From Nostocoides sp. F2B08 (GTDB lineage: Bacteria > Actinomycetota > Actinomycetes > Actinomycetales > Dermatophilaceae), in contig NZ_WESE01000009.1 in assembly GCF_009184895.1 (NCBI RefSeq), forward strand, positions 182,678-246,677: DNA of 64,000 bases, in the 5' to 3' direction. A program made the translations under genes and the position numbers. This document shows, one piece after another, positions 10,593 through 18,759 of the stretch. Positions within the stretch are counted from its first letter, which is position 1. Each line of letters begins with the position of its first letter. The notes beneath the pieces were generated by a model that made no database searches, was not told where the DNA came from, and saw nothing but the letters and a program-made list of their open reading frames with translations.

Positions 10593-11776
10593 GCGGGCAA
10601 GCCTAGGCCCCGGGCGATGACCATGCGCTGGACCTCGGAGGTGCCCTCGCCGATCTCGAGGATCTTGGCGTCGCGGTAGAAGCGGGCGACGGGGTACTCC
10701 TCCATGAAGCCGTTGCCGCCGAAGATCTGGGTCGCGATCCGGGTCGCCGAGACGGCCGCCTCCGAGGTGTACAGCTTGGCGATCGAGGCTGCCTGCTTCA
10801 CCTTGGCCACGCTCGTGCGGCCGGCCTCCTGCTCGTCCTTGAGCCAGGCCGCCTTGTAGGTGAGCAGCCGGGCGGTCTCCTCCATGACGGCGAGGTCGGC
10901 GACCTGGAACGAGACACCCTGGTTGACGGCGATCGGCTTGCCGAACGCCAGCCGGCTCTGGCTGTATGCGGCGGCCTCCTCCCGCATCCGGGTGATCAGA
11001 CCGAGGGCGAGGGCGCTGATCGCGATCCGGCCGTCGTCGAGGGTCTTGAGGAACTGCTTGAAGCCGTGCCCGCGCTCGCCGAGAAGGTTCTCGGCGGGCA
11101 CCCGGCAGTCGCTGAACGCGAGGCCGTGGGTGTCGGAGATGTTCCAGCCGAGCTTGTCGTATGCGGGGGCCACCTCGAACCCGGGCGTGCCGCTCGGGAC
11201 CATGATGGCCGAGATCTCGGCCTTGCCGTCCGACGTCGTACCGGTGCGGGCGGTCACGGCGACGACGGAGGTGATGTCGGTGCCGGAGTTCGTGATGAAG
11301 GCCTTGGCGCCGTTGACGACCCACTCGTCTCCGACGAGCTCGGCCTTCGTGCGGGTGGCGCCGGCGTCGGAGCCGGCGTCGGGCTCGGTGAGGCCGAAGC
11401 CCGCGAGCGTGCGGCCGGCGACGAGATCGGGCAGATAGGTCTGCTTCTGCTCGTCGGTGCCGTAGGTGAGGATGGGGTTGATCCCGAGACCCACCCCGGC
11501 CGAGAGCGTGATGCCGATCGACTGGTCGACGCGGCCGAGCTCCTCGATCGCGATGCAGAGGTTGGTGAAGGCGCCGCCGTCGGAGTCCTCGAGGGAGCCG
11601 CCGAACTCCTCCGGGACGACGAGTCCGAACAGGCCGAGCTCGCCCATCTTCGGGATCAGGTCGGTCGGGAAGTGGTGCGCGCGGTCCCACTCGTGGACGT
11701 GCGGCTCGACCTCGCCGACGGCGAAGTCGCGGACGAGGGAGCGGAACTCCTCGTGGTCGGGGCCGAGCTGGAACAT
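10589..11776 (-). CDS. Acyl-CoA dehydrogenase, likely branched- or short-chain
   Basis: The 395-residue FAD enzyme has the family's usual length and motifs: GFGLTEPDAGSDAG, WVVNGAKAFITNSGT, FGKPIAVNQGVSFQVAD, and the C-terminal IGEGTSEVQ. The catalytic base in that motif is Glu377, the position used by short/medium-chain and isobutyryl-type enzymes; isovaleryl-CoA dehydrogenases usually have Ala there. It would oxidise an acyl-CoA to the 2-enoyl-CoA and pass electrons to ETF. It is first in the operon, with the carboxyltransferase overlapping its stop, and the palindrome at 11831-11846 lies 55 bases upstream of its start. Confidence 0.9.
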   Translation of the reverse strand: MFQLGPDHEEFRSLVRDFAVGEVEPHVHEWDRAHHFPTDLIPKMGELGLFGLVVPEEFGGSLEDSDGGAFTNLCIAIEELGRVDQSIGITLSAGVGLGINPILTYGTDEQKQTYLPDLVAGRTLAGFGLTEPDAGSDAGATRTKAELVGDEWVVNGAKAFITNSGTDITSVVAVTARTGTTSDGKAEISAIMVPSGTPGFEVAPAYDKLGWNISDTHGLAFSDCRVPAENLLGERGHGFKQFLKTLDDGRIAISALALGLITRMREEAAAYSQSRLAFGKPIAVNQGVSFQVADLAVMEETARLLTYKAAWLKDEQEAGRTSVAKVKQAASIAKLYTSEAAVSATRIATQIFGGNGFMEEYPVARFYRDAKILEIGEGTSEVQRMVIARGLGLPA

Positions 11777-11830
11777 CGCGGGGGTCTCCTCGTCGAGATG
11801 GGTGTCGTCAGCGGAGGTGTGCGCTTGACG

Positions 11831-11846
11831 TTTACGTCAACGTAAA
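11831..11846. promoter_or_regulatory. Perfect palindromic operator, likely bound by the adjacent MerR regulator
   Basis: TTTACGTCAACGTAAA has 7-base arms around a 2-base centre. It lies between the divergent dehydrogenase and MerR genes, 15 bases before the MerR ATG. Related TTTACGT/ACGTAAA dyads are known for LiuR-type MerR regulators of branched-chain amino acid catabolism, so autoregulation plus control of the divergent operon is likely. Confidence 0.65.
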
Positions 11847-11861
11847 GCATGCTCGGGTGTC

Positions 11862-12308
11862 ATGGCAACCCGGACCGGCGAGACGACGACCGCGATGCGA
11901 GAGACGTGGACGATCGCGGAGATCGCCGACGAGTTCGGCATCACCCACCGCACCGTCCGGCACTACGAGGACCTCGGTCTCATCTCCCCCGAACGTCACG
12001 GCACCCGCCGGATCTACCACCGCCGCGACCGCACCCGGCTCGGCCTCATCCTGCGCGGCAAGCGGCTCGGCTTCCCGCTCGAGGAGATCCGCACGATCAT
12101 CGACCTCTACGACGCCCCGCGGGGCAGGCGCTCCCAGCTCGAGTACGTCCTGAGCCAGATCGACGAACGACGCGCCGACCTCGAGCAGCGCCGGGCCGAC
12201 ATCGAGGCGGCGCTCACCGAGCTCGACGGCTTCGAGCGACGATGCCGCGAGGAGCTGACACAGCAAGGGCAGGGTCCCACCCCGTCGGCGAGACGCGTGG
12301 GACAGTAG
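11862..12308 (+). CDS. MerR-family transcriptional regulator (LiuR-like)
   Basis: The 148-residue protein has an N-terminal MerR winged helix: TIAEIADEFGITHRTVRHYEDLGLI (split here as TIAEIADEFGITHRTVRH then YEDLGLI), followed by RIYHRRDRTRLGLILRGKRLG and a dimerising coiled coil from about residue 85 to 130. No metal-binding Cys pair is present, so an acyl-CoA or similar ligand is more likely than a metal. The ATG at 11862 has no clear ribosome-binding site and lies very near the palindrome; a second ATG at 11895 also precedes the domain intact. It is divergent from the acyl-CoA dehydrogenase operon, which it probably represses. Confidence 0.88.
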   Translation: MATRTGETTTAMRETWTIAEIADEFGITHRTVRHYEDLGLISPERHGTRRIYHRRDRTRLGLILRGKRLGFPLEEIRTIIDLYDAPRGRRSQLEYVLSQIDERRADLEQRRADIEAALTELDGFERRCREELTQQGQGPTPSARRVGQ

Positions 12309-12312
12309 TGAC

Positions 12313-12537
12313 ATGAGTGACGACGGCCCCACCGATGAACGCTCCGCCCTCGCCTGGATCATGTCCGGCACGGTCGGCGCCCTCGTCGTCGGCGGCTTCG
12401 CCAAGCGTCTGATCGACAAGCGCCGAGAGCGTGCCCTGAACGAGCTCGACGAGTCGGCGCACCGGGAGTCCGCCGACACCGAGCAGGACGAGCAGGGTTC
12501 CAACGGCCTCGAGGAGGCCGAGGGGCACCCGAGCTGA
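12313..12537 (+). CDS. Small single-span membrane protein
   Basis: The 74-residue product has one predicted membrane segment (about residues 14-33, WIMSGTVGALVVGGFAKRL) followed by a basic stretch (KRRERAL) and a very acidic Glu/Asp/Gln tail. It starts at ATG 12313, 4 bases after the MerR stop, so it is probably co-transcribed with that gene. Its base composition is like its neighbours. I do not recognise the family. Confidence 0.6.
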   Translation: MSDDGPTDERSALAWIMSGTVGALVVGGFAKRLIDKRRERALNELDESAHRESADTEQDEQGSNGLEEAEGHPS

Positions 12538-12745
12538 GCGGCCACGCGGGCGCGACCAGCGCATACGCCCTGAACCTCGTCCCCGGCCTCGAAGCTCGGC
12601 CAGCGCTCCCGAACTGCGACCCACCCCCTGCACCTGCAGGCGCGAGGTCGCACGTCGGGTGCAGGGCCTGCGGAACGGGTGCTGACTCGCACCTCGGGGC
12701 GGGGTGCGCGAGTCCACGCACCCGCGAGCGCCGACAATGGGGGGC

Positions 12746-13672
12746 ATGACGCACCCCGCACCCGATGACCGACCTTCGCCCGATGGTCGCCGAGCGGTCT
12801 CGGTCGACCAGGTCAGAGACGGACTCGAGCAGGCCGGCTATCTCGCCAGCGAGGCGATCGCGACCACGGTCTTCCTCGCCGACCGCCTCGGCAAGCCGCT
12901 CCTCGTCGAGGGTCCGGCCGGCGTCGGCAAGACCGAGCTCGCCAAGGCCGTTGCCCGCAGCCGAGGGGCGCGGCTGATCCGGCTGCAGTGCTACGAGGGC
13001 GTCGACGAGGCCCGCGCCCTCTACGAGTGGAACCACGCCAAGCAGCTCCTGCGCATCACCGCCGAGCGCCAGGGCGGCGGCGCGACCCACCCGGAGGCGC
13101 ACTCGGGCTGGGACGCCGTCCGCGACGACATCTTCACCGACGAGTTCCTCCTCGCCCGGCCGCTGCTGGCGGCGATCCGGTCCGACGAGCCGGTCGTCCT
13201 CCTCATCGACGAGCTCGACAAGGCCGACGTCGAGATCGAGGGCCTGCTCCTCGAGGTGCTCAGCGACTTCGCGATCACGGTGCCCGAGCTCGGCACCATC
13301 GAGGCGACCCACACTCCCTTCGTCGTCGTGACCTCGAACGCCACGCGTGAGCTGTCCGAAGCCCTGCGCCGCCGATGCCTGTTCCTCCACATCGACTACC
13401 CGACGCCCGAGCTCGAGCAGCGCATCGTCGAGGCCGCCGTCCCCGACCTTCCGCAGGCTCTCGCCGAGTCGGTCGTCCGGCTCGTCGCCCGGCTGCGCGA
13501 GCTGCCGCTGCGCAAGGCGCCGAGCATCTCGGAGACGATCGACTGGGCGCGGACCCTGCTCGCCCTCGGCGCCGAGGACCTCTCCCCCGAGATCGTCCGG
13601 GACAACCTCGGGGTCCTCCTCAAGCATCGCGACGACATCGACCGCGCCTCCGCGGCGCTGGCGGTCGGCTGA
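12746..13672 (+). CDS. MoxR-like AAA+ ATPase
   Basis: The product is about 308 residues with Walker A EGPAGVGKTELAKA, Walker B VVLLIDELDKAD, sensor-1 VVVTSNATRELS, and the lid domain to the end. The pairing with a downstream VWA-domain gene 10 bases away is the usual MoxR-VWA chaperone module (as in CoxD/CoxE), which assembles or activates partner complexes. The start is uncertain: ATG 12746 is preferred, ATG 12737 is in frame just upstream, and the G-run between them is a poorly spaced ribosome-binding site. Homologous regions start soon after (VSVDQVRDGLEQAGY). Confidence 0.88.
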   Translation: MTHPAPDDRPSPDGRRAVSVDQVRDGLEQAGYLASEAIATTVFLADRLGKPLLVEGPAGVGKTELAKAVARSRGARLIRLQCYEGVDEARALYEWNHAKQLLRITAERQGGGATHPEAHSGWDAVRDDIFTDEFLLARPLLAAIRSDEPVVLLIDELDKADVEIEGLLLEVLSDFAITVPELGTIEATHTPFVVVTSNATRELSEALRRRCLFLHIDYPTPELEQRIVEAAVPDLPQALAESVVRLVARLRELPLRKAPSISETIDWARTLLALGAEDLSPEIVRDNLGVLLKHRDDIDRASAALAVG

Positions 13673-13682
13673 GCGGACGACG

Positions 13683-15071
13683 GTGACCCAGCCCCCCATC
13701 CACCGGCACCTCGTCGACTTCGGCCGCGCGCTGCGACAGCACGGCCTGGTCGCCGGGCCGAGCGAGGTGATCGACGCGGCGCAGGTGGCCACCACGCTCG
13801 GCCTCGACGACCGCGAGCGCCTGCGCGCCGGACTCGCCTCCGCGCTGCTGCGCCGGTCCGGGGAGCGCAGGGTGTTCGACGAGGTCTTCGACGTCTACTT
13901 CCCCCGCGCGGTGGGCGACTCGGCCACCCTCGCCGACCCGCCGCCGTCCTTCGCGACGGCGGACGACCGCCGGGAGCACGCCGCCGGACTCCGCGACGAG
14001 CTCGCCCGGGCGCTCGCGACGGACGACCGGGACGCCCTGCAGCGGCTCGCCGAACAAGCCCTCGTCGACCTGGGCAGGCTCCCGAACGAGGCGAGCGCGG
14101 GCGCCTTCTCCGCCGCCCAGGCCCTGGACACGCTCGCCCCGCAGACCACCCTCGCCGCCGCTCTGGGAGCGGGCCCGGGCAGCGACGGCCCGCTCTTCAC
14201 CGAGTCGTTCCGCCGTGACGAGCTCCGTAGCCGGGTCGGCGAGTTCCGCGCCGCCGTCGAGGCCGAGGCCCGCCGTCGCAACGCCGAGGTCCGCGGCCGG
14301 GAGCGGATCAGCCGGTATGCGGTGCGCGCCTCCGCGGACCGCACCCTCTTCATCCTCGCCGGCCCACGCGAGCTCGCCGAGCTGCGGGCGACGATCGGTC
14401 CGCTGGCGCGCAAGCTCGCGACCCGGATGTCCGCTCGCCGCCGACGGCACCAGCGTGGCTCGATCGACCTGCGCTCGACCCTGCGCCGCTCGATGGCGAC
14501 GGGCGGGATCCCGATGCGCCCCGCATACCGGCACCGCCCGCCGCACAAGCCGGATCTCGTCGTCCTCGCCGACTTCTCGTCCTCGGTCGCCGGGTTCAGC
14601 CGGTTCACGATCCTCCTGCTCCAGGCGCTGCACGCGCAGTGGAGCCGGGTGCGGATCTTCGGCTTCGTCAATGTCACCTCGGAGCTGACCGAGCTCTTCG
14701 CATCGGCGCCACCCGGCGCGGATCTGACGGAGGAGGTCCGCGACGTGCGCGAGATGACGCGCTGGCACCGCAACTCGGACTACGGCTCGGCCTTCGCGGA
14801 CTTCGCCGAGCACCACCTCGACGCGGTGACGCCCCGCACGACCGTCCTCATCCTCGGCGATGCGCGCAGCAACCACACCGACCCGCGCACCGACGCCCTG
14901 CACGCCATCGCCGAGCGCGCCCGCGCCGTCGTGTGGCTCAACCCGGAACCGGCCCGATCATGGGGCAGCGGCGACAGTGAGTCCGCGACCTACGGGCGGA
15001 TCGTCGACATGCACGAATGCGCGACGATAGCCCACCTGCGCCAGGTGGTCGGACGGCTCCTGCCCGTCTGA
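13683..15071 (+). CDS. VWA-domain protein, CoxE-like
   Basis: The 462-residue protein starts at GTG 13683, 10 bases after the MoxR stop. The N-half is helical and acidic. The C-half (about 290-462) is a von Willebrand factor A fold with a MIDAS motif DFSSSVAGFS, the second metal segment MTRWHRNSDYGSAF, and LILGDARSNHTDP. The family (CoxE/YehP-type) works with MoxR ATPases in maturation of metalloenzymes or membrane complexes. Its specific client is not visible in this window. Confidence 0.85.
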   Translation: MTQPPIHRHLVDFGRALRQHGLVAGPSEVIDAAQVATTLGLDDRERLRAGLASALLRRSGERRVFDEVFDVYFPRAVGDSATLADPPPSFATADDRREHAAGLRDELARALATDDRDALQRLAEQALVDLGRLPNEASAGAFSAAQALDTLAPQTTLAAALGAGPGSDGPLFTESFRRDELRSRVGEFRAAVEAEARRRNAEVRGRERISRYAVRASADRTLFILAGPRELAELRATIGPLARKLATRMSARRRRHQRGSIDLRSTLRRSMATGGIPMRPAYRHRPPHKPDLVVLADFSSSVAGFSRFTILLLQALHAQWSRVRIFGFVNVTSELTELFASAPPGADLTEEVRDVREMTRWHRNSDYGSAFADFAEHHLDAVTPRTTVLILGDARSNHTDPRTDALHAIAERARAVVWLNPEPARSWGSGDSESATYGRIVDMHECATIAHLRQVVGRLLPV

Positions 15072-15114
15072 CCGCTCCACGCGGAAGAGCTCCAGAACCG
15101 CGAGACGGGCTCGG

Positions 15115-15261
15115 TCAGAGGTCCAGATAATGTCCGCGCTCGACCCGGCGCCGCTCCCGCCAGGACAGGTCCTCGACGCGGCGCGGCGGACGGCTGGCCC
15201 AATAGGCCAGCAGACCGAGGATGAGCACCCCGAACAGTCCGAGGAGCAGGCCGGCCAGCAT
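15115..15261 (-). CDS. Small membrane protein (48 residues)
   Basis: An ATG at 15261 opens a 48-codon frame: one hydrophobic helix (MLAGLLLGLFGVLILGLLAY), then a strongly charged tail (RPPRRVEDLSWRERRRVERG). The codon thirds are G/C rich as in real genes of this genome. It sits 33 bases downstream of the GDYXXLXY protein gene on the same strand, so it is probably the last gene of that membrane-protein operon. Function unknown. Confidence 0.5.
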   Translation of the reverse strand: MLAGLLLGLFGVLILGLLAYWASRPPRRVEDLSWRERRRVERGHYLDL

Positions 15262-15294
15262 GTCGTCCAGGGTAGGCCGCGTGCAGGCCTGCAG

Positions 15295-15858
15295 TCAGCC
15301 CTCGTGCGGGATCAGGTCGACGATCGCGGCGTTGCCCCACCGGTCGACGCGCACCGTGGCGATCGCGTCCTGGTCGAGAACGCTCTCCTCGAGGTCGACG
15401 GCCTCGCTCTGTCCGACGAACCAGCTCTCGATCCCGCACTCGAGCCGCCAGCCGCTGTCGTCGCATCGCAGGAACAGTCCATCGGGTTCGTTGCGCTGGA
15501 CCTCGCCGCCCACCCAGACATCGCCCTCCTGCCGCAAGGCGACGTATGCGGTGCCCCGCTCCTCCGGCCCGCTCGCCTCGAACTGCGGGTCGGGCAGGTC
15601 GGGGTAGTCCAGGTCGACGTAGGCGCCACGGAAGGGATCGATCGGGTCGACCGGGCCGACCCGCAACGCGACCTCCGTGCCGGAGACGCGCGGTGAGAGC
15701 TGCGGCAGGACGGCGACCAGGGTGAGCACGAGCTGCACGACGAGGACTCCCACGAGGATCAGCCAGCCGCGGCGGCCGGGGCCGCGCGCCGGGCGAGCGC
15801 CGCCGGAGCGGGCGCCGTCGGAGCGGGGCTGCTCGGTGGTGTTCTGGGCGGTGGTCAT
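15295..15858 (-). CDS. GDYXXLXY-type membrane-anchored protein
   Basis: The 187-residue product has one N-terminal membrane helix (WLILVGVLVVQLVLTLVAVL) after a Gly/Ala/Arg-rich cytoplasmic tail. The extracytoplasmic part carries the motif FRGAYVDLDY, a variant of the GDYXXLXY signature. Such proteins are commonly encoded next to DUF2157 proteins, and here the ATG at 15858 shares one base with the DUF2157 stop (TGATG). The pair probably forms one membrane complex; its role is unknown. Confidence 0.78.
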   Translation of the reverse strand: MTTAQNTTEQPRSDGARSGGARPARGPGRRGWLILVGVLVVQLVLTLVAVLPQLSPRVSGTEVALRVGPVDPIDPFRGAYVDLDYPDLPDPQFEASGPEERGTAYVALRQEGDVWVGGEVQRNEPDGLFLRCDDSGWRLECGIESWFVGQSEAVDLEESVLDQDAIATVRVDRWGNAAIVDLIPHEG

Positions 15859-17048
15859 CACGACCGCACCTCCGATCCGATCCTGCGGCGGGCCCGTTCG
15901 GCGACCACGCCGGTGATGAGCATGACGACTCCGACGGCGAGGAAGAGGGTGGCTCCGGAGATGATCGGAGCGAAGACCGCGAAGCTCTGGAAGGTCGTGA
16001 ACACGACGACTCCCACCGTGGCCGCCGCGGAGACGACGGGCAGTCCGCGCCGTGCTCCGACGACAGCCCATCCTCCGGCGATGACGAGGAAGACGAGGAT
16101 GGCCAGACCCGTCCGCAGCCACATCTCGGCCGTGAGCTCGTCGGGGACCATGGCGTCGCTGTAGGTCATCGGCCGCCATAGACTCATCACGAGCCCGAGG
16201 ACGAGCGCGCCGACGGCCACGCCGAGCTCGACCTGCTCATCGCGCGTAGAGCGCCAGAGCGCTGCGGCTGCCAGGCCGAGGGCCAGGACGATACCCGCGG
16301 TGAGGCCCTCGCTCCACCGGTCCGAGCCGCCGGAGTAGGGGATGGCCGCGGCGAAGGCACCGATGAGGGACATGACCGCTCCGAGGCTCAGCCACAGTCG
16401 CCCGAACCCGCGCCACGAGTCCGGATGGAGTGCCGCGAGGGCGACGCTGGCCACCGACGCGAGGAGGACCGCACCCGTGAAGGTCACGACGCCGCCTCCG
16501 GCGTCCATGACCTGCCAGACATACCACGCCGCGAGAACCGTGATTGCGACGAGGCCGGCGGCACGCGAGCGGCGGGCATACGCATACAGGAGGGCTCCGA
16601 GGCCCCACGCGAGGAGGAGGTGCGGACGGTAGGCGGGCACCTGCAGGCTCTGCGCAGCCTGGAAGACGACGGCGCCGGCGGCGAGTGCCGTGAGCAGCTT
16701 CAGCGCCGCGCTGACAAGGTCGCGGGTCAGCTCTGCCGCGATCGCCAACCCCGCCCACAGCGCGACGACGAGGAGGAAGCGGACCAGGGGGGACAGCTCG
16801 TCCAGGTTGGCTGCGACGAGCCAGATGAGGCCGATCCCGATGAACACCGCACCGAGCCCGAGGATCACCCGGACGGCGGTGAACCGGCGCCCGGCGTCCG
16901 CGGTCACGACATACCGGTCGGCGATCGCCGCGGCCGCATCGGGGGTGAGGAGGCCGTCGCGCTCCCACTCACGGAGCTCACCGGTGAGCCAGCGGTGTCG
17001 CTCCGCTGTGGTCGGGACAGGTGCTGGTGACGGCGACGCTGCGCTCAT
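15858..17048 (-). CDS. DUF2157 integral membrane protein
   Basis: The 396-residue protein opens with a soluble helical DUF2157 segment (WLTGELREWERDGLLTPDAAAA, here in part) and continues with about 11 predicted membrane helices. The ATG at 17048 is preferred over an in-frame TTG at 17060; the ribosome-binding site is weak for both. It forms an operon with the overlapping GDYXXLXY gene and the 48-residue protein. It is divergent from the S10 peptidase gene with about 90 bases between. Confidence 0.82.
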   Translation of the reverse strand: MSAASPSPAPVPTTAERHRWLTGELREWERDGLLTPDAAAAIADRYVVTADAGRRFTAVRVILGLGAVFIGIGLIWLVAANLDELSPLVRFLLVVALWAGLAIAAELTRDLVSAALKLLTALAAGAVVFQAAQSLQVPAYRPHLLLAWGLGALLYAYARRSRAAGLVAITVLAAWYVWQVMDAGGGVVTFTGAVLLASVASVALAALHPDSWRGFGRLWLSLGAVMSLIGAFAAAIPYSGGSDRWSEGLTAGIVLALGLAAAALWRSTRDEQVELGVAVGALVLGLVMSLWRPMTYSDAMVPDELTAEMWLRTGLAILVFLVIAGGWAVVGARRGLPVVSAAATVGVVVFTTFQSFAVFAPIISGATLFLAVGVVMLITGVVAERARRRIGSEVRS

Positions 17049-17139
17049 GCACCCAGTCAAGCGCCCCGGACGGTGCGCTGTCCTGAGTGCGGCTACTCAT
17101 GAGTGTCACAACATCTGATCGCCGTACTACGGTCGGGTG

Positions 17140-18750
17140 ATGACAACCGACGCCACCTCCGCTGCGCCCATTCCCGCCGACCAGCCTGCGGGTGGGACCG
17201 ACGTCGACGCGGTCCCCCGCTCGGATGCCAGGTCCGAGCACCGGCCACCGGCCGGCTCGTCCCGCCGCTCCAGCTGGAGCGGTCCGGACGGCGAGCTCGA
17301 CTACGAGGCGGTGGCCCGGTGGACGGTTCTGCGGGAGGCCGACGAGCCGGTCGCCGAGATGTTCTCGGTGAGCTATCTCGCCGGGGGCGAGGACTCGGAG
17401 CCGGACGTGGACCGACCGGTCACCTTCGTCTTCAACGGTGGCCCGGGAGCGTCGAGCGCCTATCTGCACCTCGGCGCGCTCGGCCCGCGGCGCGTCGCGT
17501 TCGCCGACGACGGCACGGCCCCACCGCCGCCGTCGCGTCTGGTCCCCAACGAGGAGTCGTGGCTCGGCTTCTCGGACCTGGTGTTCATCGACCCGATCGG
17601 CACCGGCTTCAGCCGGCTCATCAAGCCCGAACCGAACGGCGGGAAGGGCTCCGGTGACGACAAGGCGGCGGGAGGACCCGAGGCGGAGAAGAAGGCGAAG
17701 CGGTTCTTCGCCTTCCAGCGGGACCTCGACTCGATCGGCGAGTTCATCCGGCGGTGGCTGACCGCGCACGACCGGTGGGCGTCGCCGATCTTCATCGCCG
17801 GCGAGAGCTACGGCGGATACCGCGTCGCGCGCCTGGCCAAGCTGCTCCCCGAGAAGTACGGCGTCGGGCTCAACGGGGTCGTCATCATCAGCCCGGCGCT
17901 CGAGTTCTCCCTGCTCATGCCGAACGACTACGACATCGCCGCCTGGGTCGACCTGCTCCCGACGATGGCCGCTGCGGCACACCACCACGGCCTGGGCCGC
18001 GCCCTGCCCGGCGATGCCGGCCTCGACGAGGTTCTCCGTGCCGCGGAGGAGTTCGCGACCGCGGACTACGTCGCCTTCCTCACCCAGGGCGCGTCGATGC
18101 CCGCCGATCGGAGGCGAGAGGTGCTGCGGCGGTTCGCGGACCTGACCGGGCTCCACCGTGACCTCGCCGAACGGGGTGAGGGCCGCATACCGATCCACCG
18201 GTTCGTCCGCGAGCTGCGAGCCGCACACGCCGAGGTCGTCGGCCTCTACGACGCGAGCATGGTCTCGGCCAACCCCTTCCCCGACCGGGACGGCATGACG
18301 TGGCCCGACCCCACCCTCTCGGGTATCGAACGGATCTTCGCCGCCGGTGCGAACCAGCAGATCCGCAGCGAGATCGGGGTCGACACCGACCGTGAGTACC
18401 TCCTGCTCTCGCACGAGGTCAACGAGTCGTGGGCCGAGGACGGCGAGAAGCCCTGGGCCGCACCTCCGCAGGGAGCCGTCGACGACCTCCGCTACGCCCT
18501 GGCCCTCAACCCGCACACGCGCTATTTCCTCTGCCACGGGCGCTTCGACCTCGTCACGCCGTACCACTCGAGCGATCGGCTGGTGAACCTCATGCGGCTG
18601 CGGGAGAGCGACAGCGGCCGGCTCACGACCCGGCACTACCCGGGCGGGCACATGTTCTACACGTGGGCCGACTCCCGCCGGGAGTTCCGCGATGCCATGG
18701 TCGCGTTCTACCACTCGACGACCGGACGGCCCGCCGCGGCGACGACGTAG
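17140..18750 (+). CDS. S10 serine carboxypeptidase-like protein
   Basis: The 536-residue protein belongs to the alpha/beta-hydrolase serine carboxypeptidase family. It shows the oxyanion segment FVFNGGPGASSAYLHLG, the nucleophile Ser223 in AGESYGGYR, the acid in CHGRFDLVTPY and the His in YPGGHMFYTWAD. The start is ATG 17140, with an in-frame GTG directly before it. No signal peptide is visible, unlike eukaryotic relatives, so it may act in the cytoplasm or leave by another route. The SppA gene follows after 9 bases, suggesting a two-gene proteolysis operon. Confidence 0.88.
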   Translation: MTTDATSAAPIPADQPAGGTDVDAVPRSDARSEHRPPAGSSRRSSWSGPDGELDYEAVARWTVLREADEPVAEMFSVSYLAGGEDSEPDVDRPVTFVFNGGPGASSAYLHLGALGPRRVAFADDGTAPPPPSRLVPNEESWLGFSDLVFIDPIGTGFSRLIKPEPNGGKGSGDDKAAGGPEAEKKAKRFFAFQRDLDSIGEFIRRWLTAHDRWASPIFIAGESYGGYRVARLAKLLPEKYGVGLNGVVIISPALEFSLLMPNDYDIAAWVDLLPTMAAAAHHHGLGRALPGDAGLDEVLRAAEEFATADYVAFLTQGASMPADRRREVLRRFADLTGLHRDLAERGEGRIPIHRFVRELRAAHAEVVGLYDASMVSANPFPDRDGMTWPDPTLSGIERIFAAGANQQIRSEIGVDTDREYLLLSHEVNESWAEDGEKPWAAPPQGAVDDLRYALALNPHTRYFLCHGRFDLVTPYHSSDRLVNLMRLRESDSGRLTTRHYPGGHMFYTWADSRREFRDAMVAFYHSTTGRPAAATT

Positions 18751-18759
18751 GTTGGGGGC

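Noticed and set aside
9015..11690. Apparent 891-residue fusion of two metabolic genes
   Set aside because: The first part is an out-of-frame reading of the acyl-CoA dehydrogenase; the carboxyltransferase starts at GTG 10592 with a GTGA overlap.
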